Shown: in pieces, positions 10,871-23,100 of the stretch
Position numbering within the stretch: the first letter of the stretch is position 1
Layout of the letters: each line of letters begins with the position of its first letter
The notes under the pieces: generated by a model
Told to the model about the DNA's origin: nothing
The model's input: the letters and a program-made list of their open reading frames with translations, nothing else
Database searches by the model: none
Program-made: the position numbers and the translations under genes
DNA from: Epiperipatus broadwayi
Lineage: Eukaryota > Onychophora > Udeonychophora > Euonychophora > Peripatidae
Direction: 5' to 3'
NCBI GenBank assembly: GCA_028023455.1
Contig: JAQFVV010006216.1
Location: forward strand, 4,358,877 to 4,422,876
Length of the DNA: 64,000 nucleotides

Positions 10871-12590
10871 GTGTCATGTGTGTGTTAAAGAAGACAAACC
10901 AAATAAATAGAAATGCATTGAGCAAGCAATTATAAACTGACCAATACTGGAGGAATAGTTCTCTCTAAAGACAGTGTGTAGATTATAAATATCTACAAGC
11001 TAATTAATTGTCTTTGTTTTTGCATAAACATGCACCCATAAGTTGAATTGATTTAAACCCTATTGTAATTATCCAATAGAAGCACTGCTGAAGATGAAGA
11101 AGGGGGATGTAGGTAACAAAGAGGCTGCCCCGAGCTATGTGATTGTTTTTGTATGCCATATGGCTGTAATTCTAACTAGTATTATTATAATGATTTGTCA
11201 TCTCTAATATAATTACTATTATATGTAAGCTAATTGTCATATGTATATAATTATTTTATCAATTCCAATCGTCAAATTAATGCTTAATGTTATTAAAAAA
11301 GAAATAGCTAAATATATTTCTATGCCTCATTATTTATTATGCTAGATTAGTTAATCAATACATAGCACTAATATAACATGTGTGAATGTGCAAGAGACTT
11401 GTAAATTTGAAAACACATACACAAAATTGGTTTACTCTTTGTGTGAATAATGTATATTTCCACTCTAGGATAAATTATAGCTTGTTTGTTTTTATGGATT
11501 ATTACATTCTTAATGTTGAATAAATATTGTTATATATAAATTTCTGTGTATATTGTTCCTATTATTATCACTGCCTAATGGTCTTAGGCACCCTCATGAT
11601 ACAGCAATCTTTACCAAATTTCTATAATTTAATCTATGAGAAAAATATCTAGCACTCTGTCATTTGACACCATTCATTTTAAATAAATACTATAATGATT
11701 GTTACTAATTATTTAATAAAGATATTCATACTACTTTTAGCCTAAATATATTAATCTTTAATTAAGTTTAAAGTTCATACCTGGATTGAAAATGATATGA
11801 CAATTTTTAATCTAATAAATAAATAATGATGATTAATATATTTTAGCTTTTTCCTGAACCTAAATGCCAAAACATGTCTTATGCCAAAAGATTTTTGTTA
11901 GTGCTTTATAATGCTATGATTCTTCATATAAAAAGTTACTACATCAATATATTTGTAAATTTTATAGCTGTGAAATAATTTTTGACAGTTTGACTTATAA
12001 TAATTTTTAATCCTAAATAGTGCTTATCATGCCAAAGTATTTAAATCTTTAATATAGTGTTGATTTATAGCATAATTTAAGCACTAAAATGTTTCAAAAA
12101 GCTAATATTAATCTTAAAAACCAAGTTCAAACCCAATATTTAGGTTTGCTAATAATTAAATTGAATTCATAATGCATTAATATAATCTTAATTTTTAGCA
12201 CAGAATAATATAATTAAATATTTAGTTTTTTATTCACAAAAGATTATAATAAAGCTAGTAATAATTAAAGGTAGGATTTAAAGTAGTAGATAAATAAATG
12301 CCTGGATGAATGAATAAATATAATGTTTAATTTTAACATTTATTTAGTTTAAATTACTTGTTAAATGTTTAATTTTAAAAATACAGTTTAAAATATATTC
12401 TGAACAACTTTTATAGGTTAAAATGAATATTAAATAGAATGTATTAAATATTATGGGTAATATCATTATTTTAAAACAATGTAAATTTTAATTATGTAAT
12501 ATATTTTATTTTATTTTAAAAATATATTTATTGACATTATAAAATTGTACAGATGCATAATAAAAACACTTTGTTAATGTTGGCTCATCC
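10871..12590. other. AT-rich sequence, possibly the gypsy 3' end at the left
   Basis: The first 250-300 bp (to about 11150) are less AT-rich and could be the 3' UTR or LTR of the preceding gypsy remnant, but no second LTR copy exists in the window to prove it. The rest is AT-rich without recognisable features. Confidence 0.35.
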
Positions 12591-12621
12591 ATTGCTGGCG
12601 TTGGTCTGGAAAAAGTATGCA

Positions 12622-12713
12622 AGAGCCATTCTCCGCACTAGCAGGTTATAATATGAGCAAATACGTACTATTTAGTTGGTATTGCCCACCCCTGCCAGTG
12701 CAGAGAATGACCC
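12622..12713. repeat. Short inverted repeat
   Basis: GCCATTCTCCGCACTAGCAGG at about 12625-12645 pairs with CCTGCCAGTGCAGAGAATGA at 12691-12710, with few mismatches across a 45-bp loop. It could be a small foldback element or a piece of one. No target duplication was identified. Confidence 0.5.
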
Positions 12714-13135
12714 AATAATGCTAACTTATCAGCTGGGATACATGTAGTGTGAAATCAATGCCCCTCTAGTAGAATCCGACATGTTGCAACACAGACTACT
12801 TCTTCTATGATACACTACAATGTGGATATATCAGGTCCAAAATTCATGTAGAGTCTGTGGGCCATATAGTAGGCTCCTTGTCTTATTAAACAAAAATCTA
12901 GAGGATAGTATCTTATCCTTGTCTTGAAGAGCTTTGAGCTTATCGCAAAATATAGCATTGGGATCCGGTGTTGGTTGTGTGAACTTTGTCCTGCACCTTG
13001 TGTACCAAAAAGCATATGTCAGGAAGATTGATAATCTGATTACTGTAAAGTCTCCAGAGAAGAGACAACCCATGTTCAAATTTACAAATAATTATCATAA
13101 TAATAAATATTTTAATATTATTGTCTAGACAGGGA
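12714..13135. other. Unidentified segment of mixed base composition
   Basis: This stretch is less AT-rich than its surroundings and carries overlapping open frames on the minus strand (12815-13015 and 12831-13079) and one on plus (12934-13128). None resembles a family I know. The richer composition suggests a transposon or retroelement fragment rather than a host exon. Confidence 0.3.
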
Positions 13136-14672
13136 CATTAATTTATTTTAAAAACTAAGTATTAATTAAATTTGTGGTTAGCAACCTTTCTTAGATTCAG
13201 TAGAATGTGAATTTGAACCAATAAAAGGAAGGGGGTTATGATTTAAATGTCAATAATCAGTGTTTTAAAGTGGTCAACTGATACAAGCTATAAATAGGGG
13301 AAATTGACATCTGCACACACATTGGTAACTCACTTTAGTAAAAATTTCTATTTGTTGCATTGGCATTTCTAAATTACAGTATCTAATTAACAAGTGTAAT
13401 TTTATTTAATTTTTTTTATTTTCCTAACTTAAAGTAATGTTTGGCTAATAGTTAAATTATCTAGGCACAACATCTGAATTTAAACTTCAAGAAACAAGAA
13501 ATCTTCATTCCGGTCAGCTTTATTAGTAAACTTAATTATTACAATGTTTAAAATTTTAATATTTAAGCTTTGCCCACTAGGAAATTTTGAAAAATATTAT
13601 TATTATCACTATGATAATATACAGTCTGTTATTAATTTCAATGACTACCTCATATTTAAATTTTCTGGAAAATATTTGAAACACTTTGCAGCAATAACAA
13701 TAATGTTTTTAAAAATATTAAATAACTTTATCATATACTTTTCTAAAATACTCATTTCATATAAACTATTATATAAAATTAATTTACCTTGTATAAAGAA
13801 CTTTGAATTTTATATAATAAAAAAATTTACTTTATTATAGAGAGTATATTACCAGTCACCTTATAAAATCATTCATATCTATTAGAAGAAAATATTTAAC
13901 TTCATTAATAATGTATTGTTTAAATACTGTTATTCATGCTGTTATTGCTCTATAACAGCAAGAAAGAAGTTTAATTTGTTATGTCTATTTCCACCCCAGA
14001 AGAAAGAAATTATTTTCTTGAATCCAGGGAAGAGAAAAAAATGGACATATTTGTAAAACGTTTAAATATTGTAAAACATTACATTAAATTACTTTCATTA
14101 AGAATGGAAATATTAAATTATTTCTGAAAACTAACATTATATTTGAAGTGAATTTAAATAATTTTTTCCTGAATTAAGTATAAAATCCTGCATACACTCT
14201 CTCTCTTCCTCATCATTGTATGGAAACTGCTATAATTTTAAAACATGATATTTAAAAAGAATGTATTTCTTCTGCTAAATATTATTTTATTATTAATTAA
14301 TAACTACTTTGAAGGATTAAAATTTAAATGCTTAAATTAAATATAAAAAGCATTTATTCCAATTTAATAAATATTTGCTATTTAATCCATGAAAACCTGC
14401 TTTATAAATGGCCATACTTATAATTTTCTAACATAATTTATTGTATTTTACTTAAGGATAACTGTGAACCATTTTTTGTTATATTTGTGATGGATATATT
14501 TGCTGTCCACAGATCTTTGTTGCTTAATAGATTGTTCCTGTTTCCATTTAATAGTTAAATGGTAGAACAGAAGGACTTTACTTTGGTAAAGTGTTAATAT
14601 TTTATTTATGTTTATAATTTTTGCTTTTAAGGTTATTTATTTTAAATGCATATTATCTTATGTAATTTTATA
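13136..14672. other. AT-rich intron sequence, nothing recognised
   Basis: The frame at 13544-13840 is Phe/Ile/Tyr/Lys-rich translation of AT-rich DNA and is not accepted as a gene. No repeat with clear ends was seen. Confidence 0.4.
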
Positions 14673-14760
14673 TGCTATTTTAGAAATGATTTTAGTCAAA
14701 GTTCTCAGAATATCAGTGTATGATATTTGCATATTTTAAAATAATGTGTTCTCTTTTCAT
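14673..14760 (+). repeat. Direct repeat, copy 1 (partner at 17085-17170)
   Basis: The block containing TTTTAGTCAAAGTTCTCAGA and a following CATATTTTAAAATA recurs 2.4 kb downstream in the same orientation with several mismatches. The two copies bracket the piggyBac remnant, but the gap is too large and the repeat too diverged to call them element ends. Confidence 0.55.
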
Positions 14761-14935
14761 ATGAATAATTATGATCTGCGTGAAATCGAATCTTACATTT
14801 ACGGCTAATACATCATTCTTTTCACCATCTTATTACCTTTAAAAAGATGTACTTTTTTTGCTATGATGAAATTTGAATTTTTTTTCTGAATTTTTTTCTA
14901 AAATGCAATTTTTAATTTTTTTTTTCATTTTTTTA

Positions 14936-15740
14936 GATTTAGTGGTGGTAAAAATTTTTTTACTGCTGAAATGGATTCTCTCAATTTTAAGTCTGATTTG
15001 GATACAGAGTTACCCATTGACAATCTTTGTATTTCTGAGGTTTTTTTTTCTAGAAGCTCATCCAATGAGAATCCTAGTGATAGTTCAGATGATAGAGAAA
15101 CTGCAGTGCCCCCTCCCAAAGCTTTGTGAAGTCATCTGTAAGGAGGACAAGCATGGCAAACAAACTTAGACCAAAGCCTTCTTCATGAGGACTTGGATTT
15201 GATTCTGGACAATAACATTTATGGGACATGTGTGATAATTGAAAACTTTACTAAGTTTCTGGGGCTAAATTTTCCCATCATCCATGAATATTCAATTAGT
15301 GATTTTTATTACTTATTTTTTGACAAGAAAATATATAATTACATATGTGTTGAAAGCAATAGATATACAGTAGAAGTGAAAGCAGTTCAGAAGTGGATCA
15401 ATCTGTCACCCCATGGGTTGAATACCCTTTTTAGGCATGGTGATTCAAATTTGTAGTACATCATGTGTTATTAGATTAAATTCATTTGTTCTAAAAAATA
15501 ATTACTGTATCGACTGGGACTCGAAAAGTTATGACCTGAGATCGATTTATTGAAATTTTAGGCAATTTACATTTCAATGACAATAAAAACATCCACCAAT
15601 TACTAGTAAAGAGCATGATAGAATTTATGAAGTCAGGCAAAGAAGGTGTGTTACATGCTGGAAAAGCAGAGTATAGAGTTCAAGTTATTTTGGCTGTGTG
15701 GAATGTGGATCTATTCTTTTATGTCAGAATAATGAGAAGC
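14936..15740 (+). pseudogene. piggyBac-type transposase remnant
   Basis: Translation in shifting frames gives an acidic N-terminal part (S-S-S-N-E-N-P-S-D-S-S-D-D). Next comes a stretch at about 15240-15370 with F-F-D-K and I-C-V-E-S-N-R-Y-T, matching the piggyBac E-T-N-R-Y-A region. After that come M-T-x-D-R-F-I-E-I-L-G-N-L-H-F-N-D-N (about 15525-15585), the hallmark start of the DDE domain (R-F-x-x-I-x-x-x-L-H-F-x-D-N). Several frameshifts and stops are present, and the later Asp residues and Cys-rich C-terminus are absent. No TTAA-flanked inverted ends were identified. It is a dead fragment. Confidence 0.75.
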
Positions 15741-16195
15741 TCCTTTGTTGCTAATCATACTAAATGAGATACAGCTCAAATGCCTTTCCAAATGCTTTTA
15801 CCCCACACAGTTACAACACACTATGGTGCACATCCAGGGTCAGAATCATATACTTACATAATCCTGCAATAGGTAAGATATATCATGATTTTATTTATAT
15901 GGTCATTCATTTATTGCATGATTACACTAAAATTATAGTCATTTGTTGCAATTTTGTAATAATCTCTTTATTTTTTCAGTTTTAGGTGAGACAGTTTGAA
16001 CTTTAGCCATTCACTCAAAATCTGGATCCAATCCATAATGTTTTATAATATGTATTTTTGATTGCCTTTTTATTTCATTGTATTTACATTTTATTTTTGG
16101 TAAGAACAGTACTAATAGATAAGTATTCAATTTTAGACTTTTTTCATTTTATTGTTTTTAATATTTTAAATACAAGTATATTTTATATATCTAGA
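15741..16195. other. Tail of piggyBac remnant or unique AT-rich sequence
   Basis: There is no recognisable coding domain. A plus frame at 15764-15985 lacks any known motif. Confidence 0.35.
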
Positions 16196-16400
16196 GTCTA
16201 GATGTAATATAGGGAATTTGAACATGGACTTTCAAACTCCCTCAGCGATGCACTCTATCTCATACAACTGAAGTACATGACCATATGCAAGTGAAAAAGA
16301 TAAATGATCTCCAATATATATATTTCATGCTGAACCAGCACTCATCAGTTGATCCAGATTATCATCTCCCACATATATATATATATAATCAGTGCTCATA
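16196..16400 (-). mobile_element. Single copy of the SINE-like family seen at 1.25-2.8 kb
   Basis: Read on the minus strand, the unit has the conserved core (CAACTGATGAGTGCTGG, TTCAGCATGAAATA), then a TATATTGGAGAT block, then a tRNA-like segment with AGATAGAGTGCATC and box-B-like GTTCAAATTCCC. Unlike the copies elsewhere in the window it stands alone and not as an inverted pair. A (TA)n microsatellite at about 16375-16388 adjoins the core. Confidence 0.7.
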
Positions 16401-17084
16401 ATAAATTGATTTATTTTGATGTTTATTGATTTACTTTGTTTTTATTCATTTTATCTTAAGAGAAATTGTTATTTGTTTGATATTTATTATTGAAAATAAT
16501 ACATATTTTAGGTCATCCCTCCCTCTCATTTTTCAATAATATAATAATTATATTTTTTCATACATTACAATTCACTAAAGTTCTCAACACATAATATCTC
16601 ATATACTGTTCTTACTGTCCCCCCCCCCCCACTAAAACCAAACATATTTCTAGAAGACACCCTGCATGGAAGGGCAGGATCAGAGTCAACTAGTAAAAAT
16701 GAAAGTCACCAATCACTTTACTTTTCTAAGTTTTACAATAAAAAAATTATCTCAGTTAAGTGTTGTATATCAATTTTTTTCAGTATTTTATGACAAAAGT
16801 GATGAAGCTGTCTATGAAAATGTCACTTTAACATTTAACTTTCAAAATTTAGAATTTGTGAACCAATGTAAAAATAAACATTTTTAAGTGTTAAAACTTT
16901 TTTCCTTAAGTTTTTTTAAGGTAATGACTATTTTATCAGCTTTATTACATTCTTTGATATTTGCTCTTTCTAACAATGTATATATTTTTATAGTTCCTAT
17001 ATTCAAACAGAAGTCATGGTTGTAAATTATATTTGTTGTAATTTTTTTTTTAAATTCAAAATGCTGACATAGGATTCAAAGAGT
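16401..17084. other. AT-rich sequence with a C-homopolymer
   Basis: A run of about ten C near 16620-16630 stands out in AT-rich surroundings. The short frame at 16666-16887 shows no family resemblance. Confidence 0.4.
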
Positions 17085-17170
17085 TTTTGTAATTTTAGTC
17101 AAAGTTCTCAGAAAATCAATGTACAATATTTTCATATTTTAAAATAGTATGTGTTCCCTTTTCAAATGAA
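17085..17170 (+). repeat. Direct repeat, copy 2 (partner at 14673-14760)
   Basis: Second copy of the TTTTAGTCAAAGTTCTCAGA block, similar for about 85 bp. Confidence 0.55.
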
Positions 17171-17409
17171 TTATTTATTTATAAAAGATATATTATTATC
17201 CTAATGCAGTACAAGTAGATGTACATTACTATTATTTATTTTATTGCTTGTTTATTGCCTAATTTTAAATAAGCTAGGTTTAGCATTAATTACAGAATCC
17301 TAGATAATTTTTCTTATTGCCCTCGAAGATAGGTGCACTTTTTTATGAGCTATGCCATCATACTTTTACTTTGCTTTTACTTAGTTATCTCAAAATATGA
17401 ATTTAGTTA

Positions 17410-17642
17410 ATTGTTGAAAATTTATTTTGTAAAGCATGTGTAATATTTTACCACAACTTTCCCTGGAAATTAGTTTTTTTTTTTTATCAAGGTACTGAAA
17501 AATACAAGCCTTACCTCTTGTAGCAAGTTTATTGTTGAAAATTTATTTTGTAAAGCATCTGTAATATTTTACCATGACTTTCCCTGGAAATTAGTTTTTT
17601 TTATCAAGGTATTGAAAAATACAAGCCTTACTTCTTGTAGCA
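17410..17642 (+). repeat. Two-copy tandem duplication, unit about 115-120 bp
   Basis: The unit starts ATTGTTGAAAATTTATTTTG and ends in CTTGTAGCA. It occurs at 17410-17530 and again directly after, at 17531-17642, with a few substitutions and a shorter T-run in the second copy. It looks like a recent local tandem duplication. Confidence 0.85.
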
Positions 17643-19954
17643 TTCTTGGTTATTTAGATGTGACTTATATATTGGTGATGTGTAGGATCTGCATTTAAGC
17701 TTTGCTAACTTAGAACATAAATATGATAAATAATTAACTTCAAAATTTTAAATTGTATTTTAGGCATAAATAGACAATATACATCTCTCTTATCACTCCT
17801 TTGATGCTGGGTTGTTAAGTTTGTATTTTAAGTAATGTAAAATATTCATAAAAAGAGACATTATTCATAAAAAAGATATTATCATTGTATAAATGCCTTA
17901 ATATGTGAGAATTTATTACAATCTAAATTAACAGAAAATTTCTTTTGACTAACTAGATTACTTCTGCTTAATCAAAGTTATTTTTCATAAATCCATTTGT
18001 AATTTTAATTTTCTGATGTATATTTTGAAAGAAAGTAATGTTTGTGAAAGCCCTTGGCTTTGTGGCCCTAAAAATATGTCTTTGTGATTTATTATTAAGA
18101 AATTTCTTATAGTCATTTTTCCACATCATCCATTCATTAACCAGAAATTTAAATAATTACAAGGATATAATAAATTATCTTAAAAGTTTGTTGTAAGAGT
18201 ACATGAACCTTGAAATTACTATAGGAATCAGTTTATCGTATTATATTTAAGTATTAGAATTACATTTAAGAAAGATGTATTTTGCTTAATAAAATTTATA
18301 ATTGCATATTATTATTTGAAATCACTTCAGCCAATTTAATTTGCTTTTTAAAAGATCACTGTGCTTATTTATTTAAAATTATTTTCCATCAAAATTAGAC
18401 CATATTTATTATTTCATGATAAATTTAAATTAAGAGATGACTTAGCTCAAATCTGGAAAATATTTACGTAGAATTATTTTATGGTATTTTGAATGGCTAT
18501 AAAATCCCTTACCCATTCTTAATATCTGGATGTTATCCTAGGAGTTTATTATTTATTTTATTCTACATTAAGAGATCATGTTGAGTTTTATTTTAATAAT
18601 ATTATTATTGTTGTAATTGTGATAAGACATTAATTTAGAGGTAAGTGTATGTCTTAATTTTATTTACTAGGATTTCATTCTGTGCTGATTAGATTTTAAA
18701 AGTCAAAGAGAATTTATTTTATGATGAAAATCAATCATATTATCTTGAGATACCCTAATGTATTTTATGAATCATTATTTAAATTATTTTGCTAAAGAAA
18801 TTATTTTCAAAAGATGAATCTTTTGTGGCAAAGATTTAAGATAACACTCTCATCTGACCATATTAATGAGATACTTAAGAGATGAATAAGAGAAATAGTA
18901 ATGGTAGTAGATATCATACCAGTTACAACCTTCTTATTAACAATACTATTTTTTAAGTGTATAAGATGGGTGGAAATGATATATGTAAATATAGAAATCA
19001 ATACATAAGGAAAGGAGGAAGAAGAGAAAAATTGTAATGGTAGTAGATGTTGTAAAAGAAGGATTTTTTTTAATGTAGCCTCAATGGTATATGCTTGCAA
19101 TATCAAGAATCTTGTAATTGTACTAGAGCGAGTTGAGAATTCTCTTCTTTTTAAATTATTGATAATATTGTTTTATATTTTAATAATATTTGATTGTAAT
19201 TGCTAACCCCTGTATCACTTCTTATTGTGGCATATGACATTCGATTTTATAAATCCACTGAGCTCAGCTAACATCATTATTTTTGGTTTATCTACTTTAT
19301 TTAGTTGCTTATTGTTTAGCTTTGATGATTTCTTCTGTATATTTGTCATCTCTTAGGTTACAATTTGGAATCTTTAAATTGTTGCATTTCTCTTGACTAC
19401 AAATATGGCTTTCCCAATATGCTGGTCTTCGATTGACTGGAAGTACCGATCGATTGTCCTGAATAAATGTTGGTTATATTTTAGTGATTTGCTTCTTGTG
19501 TTTATTTTGCTTTGCTCATTTCAGGTTATAATATAAAGTGGTTGATATCAAATGAATGAATGTATTTTGTACTTGGACATTTAATTGTAATAATTTGATA
19601 TTGACAAATATTGAACAAAAATGATGATGAGATATGAAAAATTATGATTTGAGGTAACTGAAGGGTGCTGATTCAGCCAGAAATATATAAGAGAATCATT
19701 TACCTTTTTTTAGATGTCTTTATTCATATGTTTGATGTATGTGTGGTAGAATAAAAGTTTTAAGTATATCTATGCCATTTTTAAAACAAATCAAGAAAAA
19801 AAAATTTGCTCAACATATTTATTAAAACATATAACATTTATCCATATAAGACATTGGTGATAAATTATAAATAAATAAATAAAAAGATGTAGACATATAA
19901 AAAAATTATAACACAAATATATTTATATTTCTATGTGAATATAATTTCACTCTG
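17643..19954. other. AT-rich intron sequence, nothing recognised
   Basis: The frame at 18807-19106 on the minus strand is low-complexity (Ser/Leu/Ile-rich) and matches no family I know. No repeat boundaries were identified. Confidence 0.4.
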
Positions 19955-20050
19955 CATATATCTTTATCAAAGGCCTTCTCAATATCAATAATATAAATAT
20001 CAATTCTTCTTCCTATTTCTATATCTCTCTCAACAATAACTATCATTCTA
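19955..20050 (-). pseudogene. Small LINE reverse transcriptase fragment
   Basis: On the minus strand the translation reads ...GRRIDIYIIDIEKAFDK..., the conserved D-x-E-K-A-F-D palm-entry motif of RTE-like and related LINE reverse transcriptases, preceded by an I-V-E-R-D-I-E-I linker typical of this region. About 90 bp are recognisable; the rest has decayed. Confidence 0.6.
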
Positions 20051-21071
20051 TTTTTTTTTCTTCTAGCCAAAATTTAAACTTCTCCCCAACATAATAAAAG
20101 ATATATTAAGTAATAAGACCAGAGATACCATCTAAGAGATCACATTTTATGTTGAAAAGAAGAATGCAGAATATGAATTTGGCATTGTAATAGTATATCC
20201 AGGAATAGAATATGTTCAGAAAATTTCATAGCTAACACTAACAGAAGTATGACCTTCATACAGGTAGTAATACATACAGTGAATCACATTCCAATAAGCA
20301 TTTAGCATAGAATTATAAATATATATTATGTACTTGGCAAAAGGAGTAGAAGAAAAACAGAAGAAAATGTTGTAAAAACTAATTCAGTCAAGCAAACATC
20401 AATTTTGGCTAAGAAGCACAAACAGACATCACAGATAATAGTAAAACACAAGCTACTTCAAAAATGGTTGACAGGCAAAATAATGTTAATATTTAATCAT
20501 GGGTCAGAGAATGGATGAAATGGACAAAAAAAAAAGGGTTGAACTGCTAAAAGCCTATGACAACTATAACACTAAGTTCAGGCAATATAGTGCAATAATA
20601 ATTATGTAGTAACAAGAATGACATTATATAATGTTTGCTAATAGATGGTTTTATTTATGCAGTAATAATAATCAAGTACAGATAACATAACTAATCACAT
20701 TTGTGAGCAGCATATTACTGTTCCATAGGGTTTTAGACTGATGTCAATTTTGTCAATACTAATTTTGAGTCCGATTTTCTGAAATTTTTTAATAATGATG
20801 TTATGACTTTTATTTGCATATATATATATTTGTTAATCGCCACAATCTATTTTGTTAAACATGTTAAGTTTAATATATTTTTAATGATACTTGTGTTATG
20901 TAAAGCAAATAATCAGAAATCAGACAAGTTATAAATAATGACAAAAGGCCATCTTTAGACATTATTATTTGTGATTAATAAAGTAAATCATTAAAGAAAA
21001 AACTTCAATCTAAGAAAAGTTTAGAAAATCATCAATTTATTTTATATTAACAATTAATAGTTATGGTTAAT
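20051..21071. other. AT-rich sequence, nothing recognised
   Basis: Probably decayed element sequence next to the LINE fragment, but no motif supports a name. Confidence 0.35.
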
Positions 21072-21412
21072 GATGAAAATCATGAAATAAGAAAATATAA
21101 TAAAGTGATGAGGACTGGAATAATTTAGGCAACTAATTTAAATATGGCAGAGACAGGAAATTTATGGAAACTAGATATTACATATATGGGTATAATAATG
21201 TATAACTTACTAGAATCAAGGCAGACATGCCCTTTTAATCGATGAAAATCATGAAATAAGAAAATATAATAACGTGATGAGGACTGGAATAATTTAGGCA
21301 ACTAATTTAAATATGGCAGAGACAGGAAATTTATGGAAACTTTATGATATTACATATATGGGTATAATAATGTATAACTTACTAGAATCAAGGCAGACAT
21401 GCCCTTTTAATC
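21072..21412 (+). repeat. Two-copy tandem duplication, unit about 170 bp
   Basis: Copy 1 (21072-21240) and copy 2 (21241-21412) both start GATGAAAATCATGAAATAAG and end GCCCTTTTAATC. They differ by a three-base insertion and very few substitutions, so this is a young duplication. Confidence 0.9.
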
Positions 21413-23100
21413 AGTGTTCAAATCATGTAGTAAATCCAATGGTCTGTTACTTTTGTAATGATCCATATCATTACTGACTGGATAAAATATGAGGAATTCA
21501 GGAACAATTAAATATTTATTAATTGAAAATTCAATACATGAAGATTATAAACACGTTTTTTTTTAGTTAATATTATGTTCAAAATATACACCATTTAATT
21601 TTAAAATTATAATTTAATAATTATTCATTTCAGTATTGTTATTATAACTTTTTAATATAAATTGTGAGGATTAGTTACTCAAAAAATAAATGCAATAGCA
21701 TCATAACATTATCACTGAGCCTAGAAATCATTTCTGATATTCTGTCTATTTGAGTCTAGCAAATTCATCCTCATTTAGATAATCTAAATTTTCTTGAAAA
21801 GCAAATATAATCTATTAAAGTATCTATTAGATATTTTTGATTATTTATTTTGTTTATTGCTGGTCTTGTTCTGTTTTGAACTACTCATCAAAAAATCACA
21901 TTCTTCTAATTTAAACATGAAAATTAAAAGAATCCCAAAACAAGTAGAATAAAATTTGATTAACTGAATGATGACTAAATAACATTCATTTGGTATACAC
22001 TAGTAAGTTTAATAGTTTAGTCTTATACTGAAACAAAACACACATAATTTTCTTAGCTTTACATTTAACATCTGCATTAATAGCAATAACCTAACTATAT
22101 CTCCAGACTTGTGTCTGGTTAAGGACTCTCAATAATGAAGAGCTCTGGATAGCATAAAGTCCATTTATTACACTATTCAACCTAAGAACTTGAAAATTTT
22201 AAGTCATTATATGTATAATGTCAGATTTACATAAAGGAATGAGCAGGTTGTCTTACTTTTAAAAGATTATGGTCTTGAAATCATTATTCATATAAGGACA
22301 TATTCATTTTTATTAATTAAGGAATAATTGCATCCTATGCAATAATATTTTTTCTCAGATTCCTATAAATAAATAAATATTGATATTTTTTGATGTACTC
22401 TTTTATTTTTTCGACCATCACTATAAAATAATCATAAGATAGAAGTTCAAAGTCTTGACTCTTTCTTCATAATTTCTGATAAGGCAACTAGATAACTTCA
22501 TCACATGTATTACTTCAGTAAACTTATTGGATAGACTATATATATTTCATGTTCTATAAATCATAGTCCTTTTTCATTGTTTATGTCATCTTTGTTTTAA
22601 TATTCATAAATAATACATGGGACTCAGTATACACAATTTTACACTATAATAAATTATAGTACAACAGATTATAAAGTCCAAAACACTAGATTTAAGAAAA
22701 TGTAGAGGACTATCATGATCATAATTTTCTTAGAATAAAAATAACATTTCCATCAGAGATAAAATCAGACTTTTAAATTCAACAATTAAAGGATAAAAGA
22801 TATAAGTTAGATGATTTAGAACATAGCAGTGTTGGGAAATTGTAGGGATAATAACTAAATGAAAAATTACAAGTAAGGAACAATTATGAAATGACATAAG
22901 AACACTATAATTAAATGAAAAATGTATAATAGTTCAGCTAAGCAAAAAGAAAATTAATATTAAAAAAGTCATAAAGGTGGGACTAGAAGATTAAGAAAGA
23001 AATTGCAGGGAAAACACTAACTTAAAATATTTAAATATTAAAACAAATAAAGTTTAGATATTAAATATAAAAAAATAATTCAAGCAAAAGTATAAATAAA
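21413..23100. other. AT-rich sequence, probably in part decayed LINE
   Basis: No domain is recognisable. The A-rich purine bias on the plus strand from about 22700 onwards continues into the LINE remnant, so its 5' part may begin here. Confidence 0.35.

Noticed and set aside
12831-13079. Minus-strand frame of 82 residues as a host exon
   Set aside because: No splice-site context or family match; overlapping open frames occur on both strands, as expected from non-coding DNA of richer composition.
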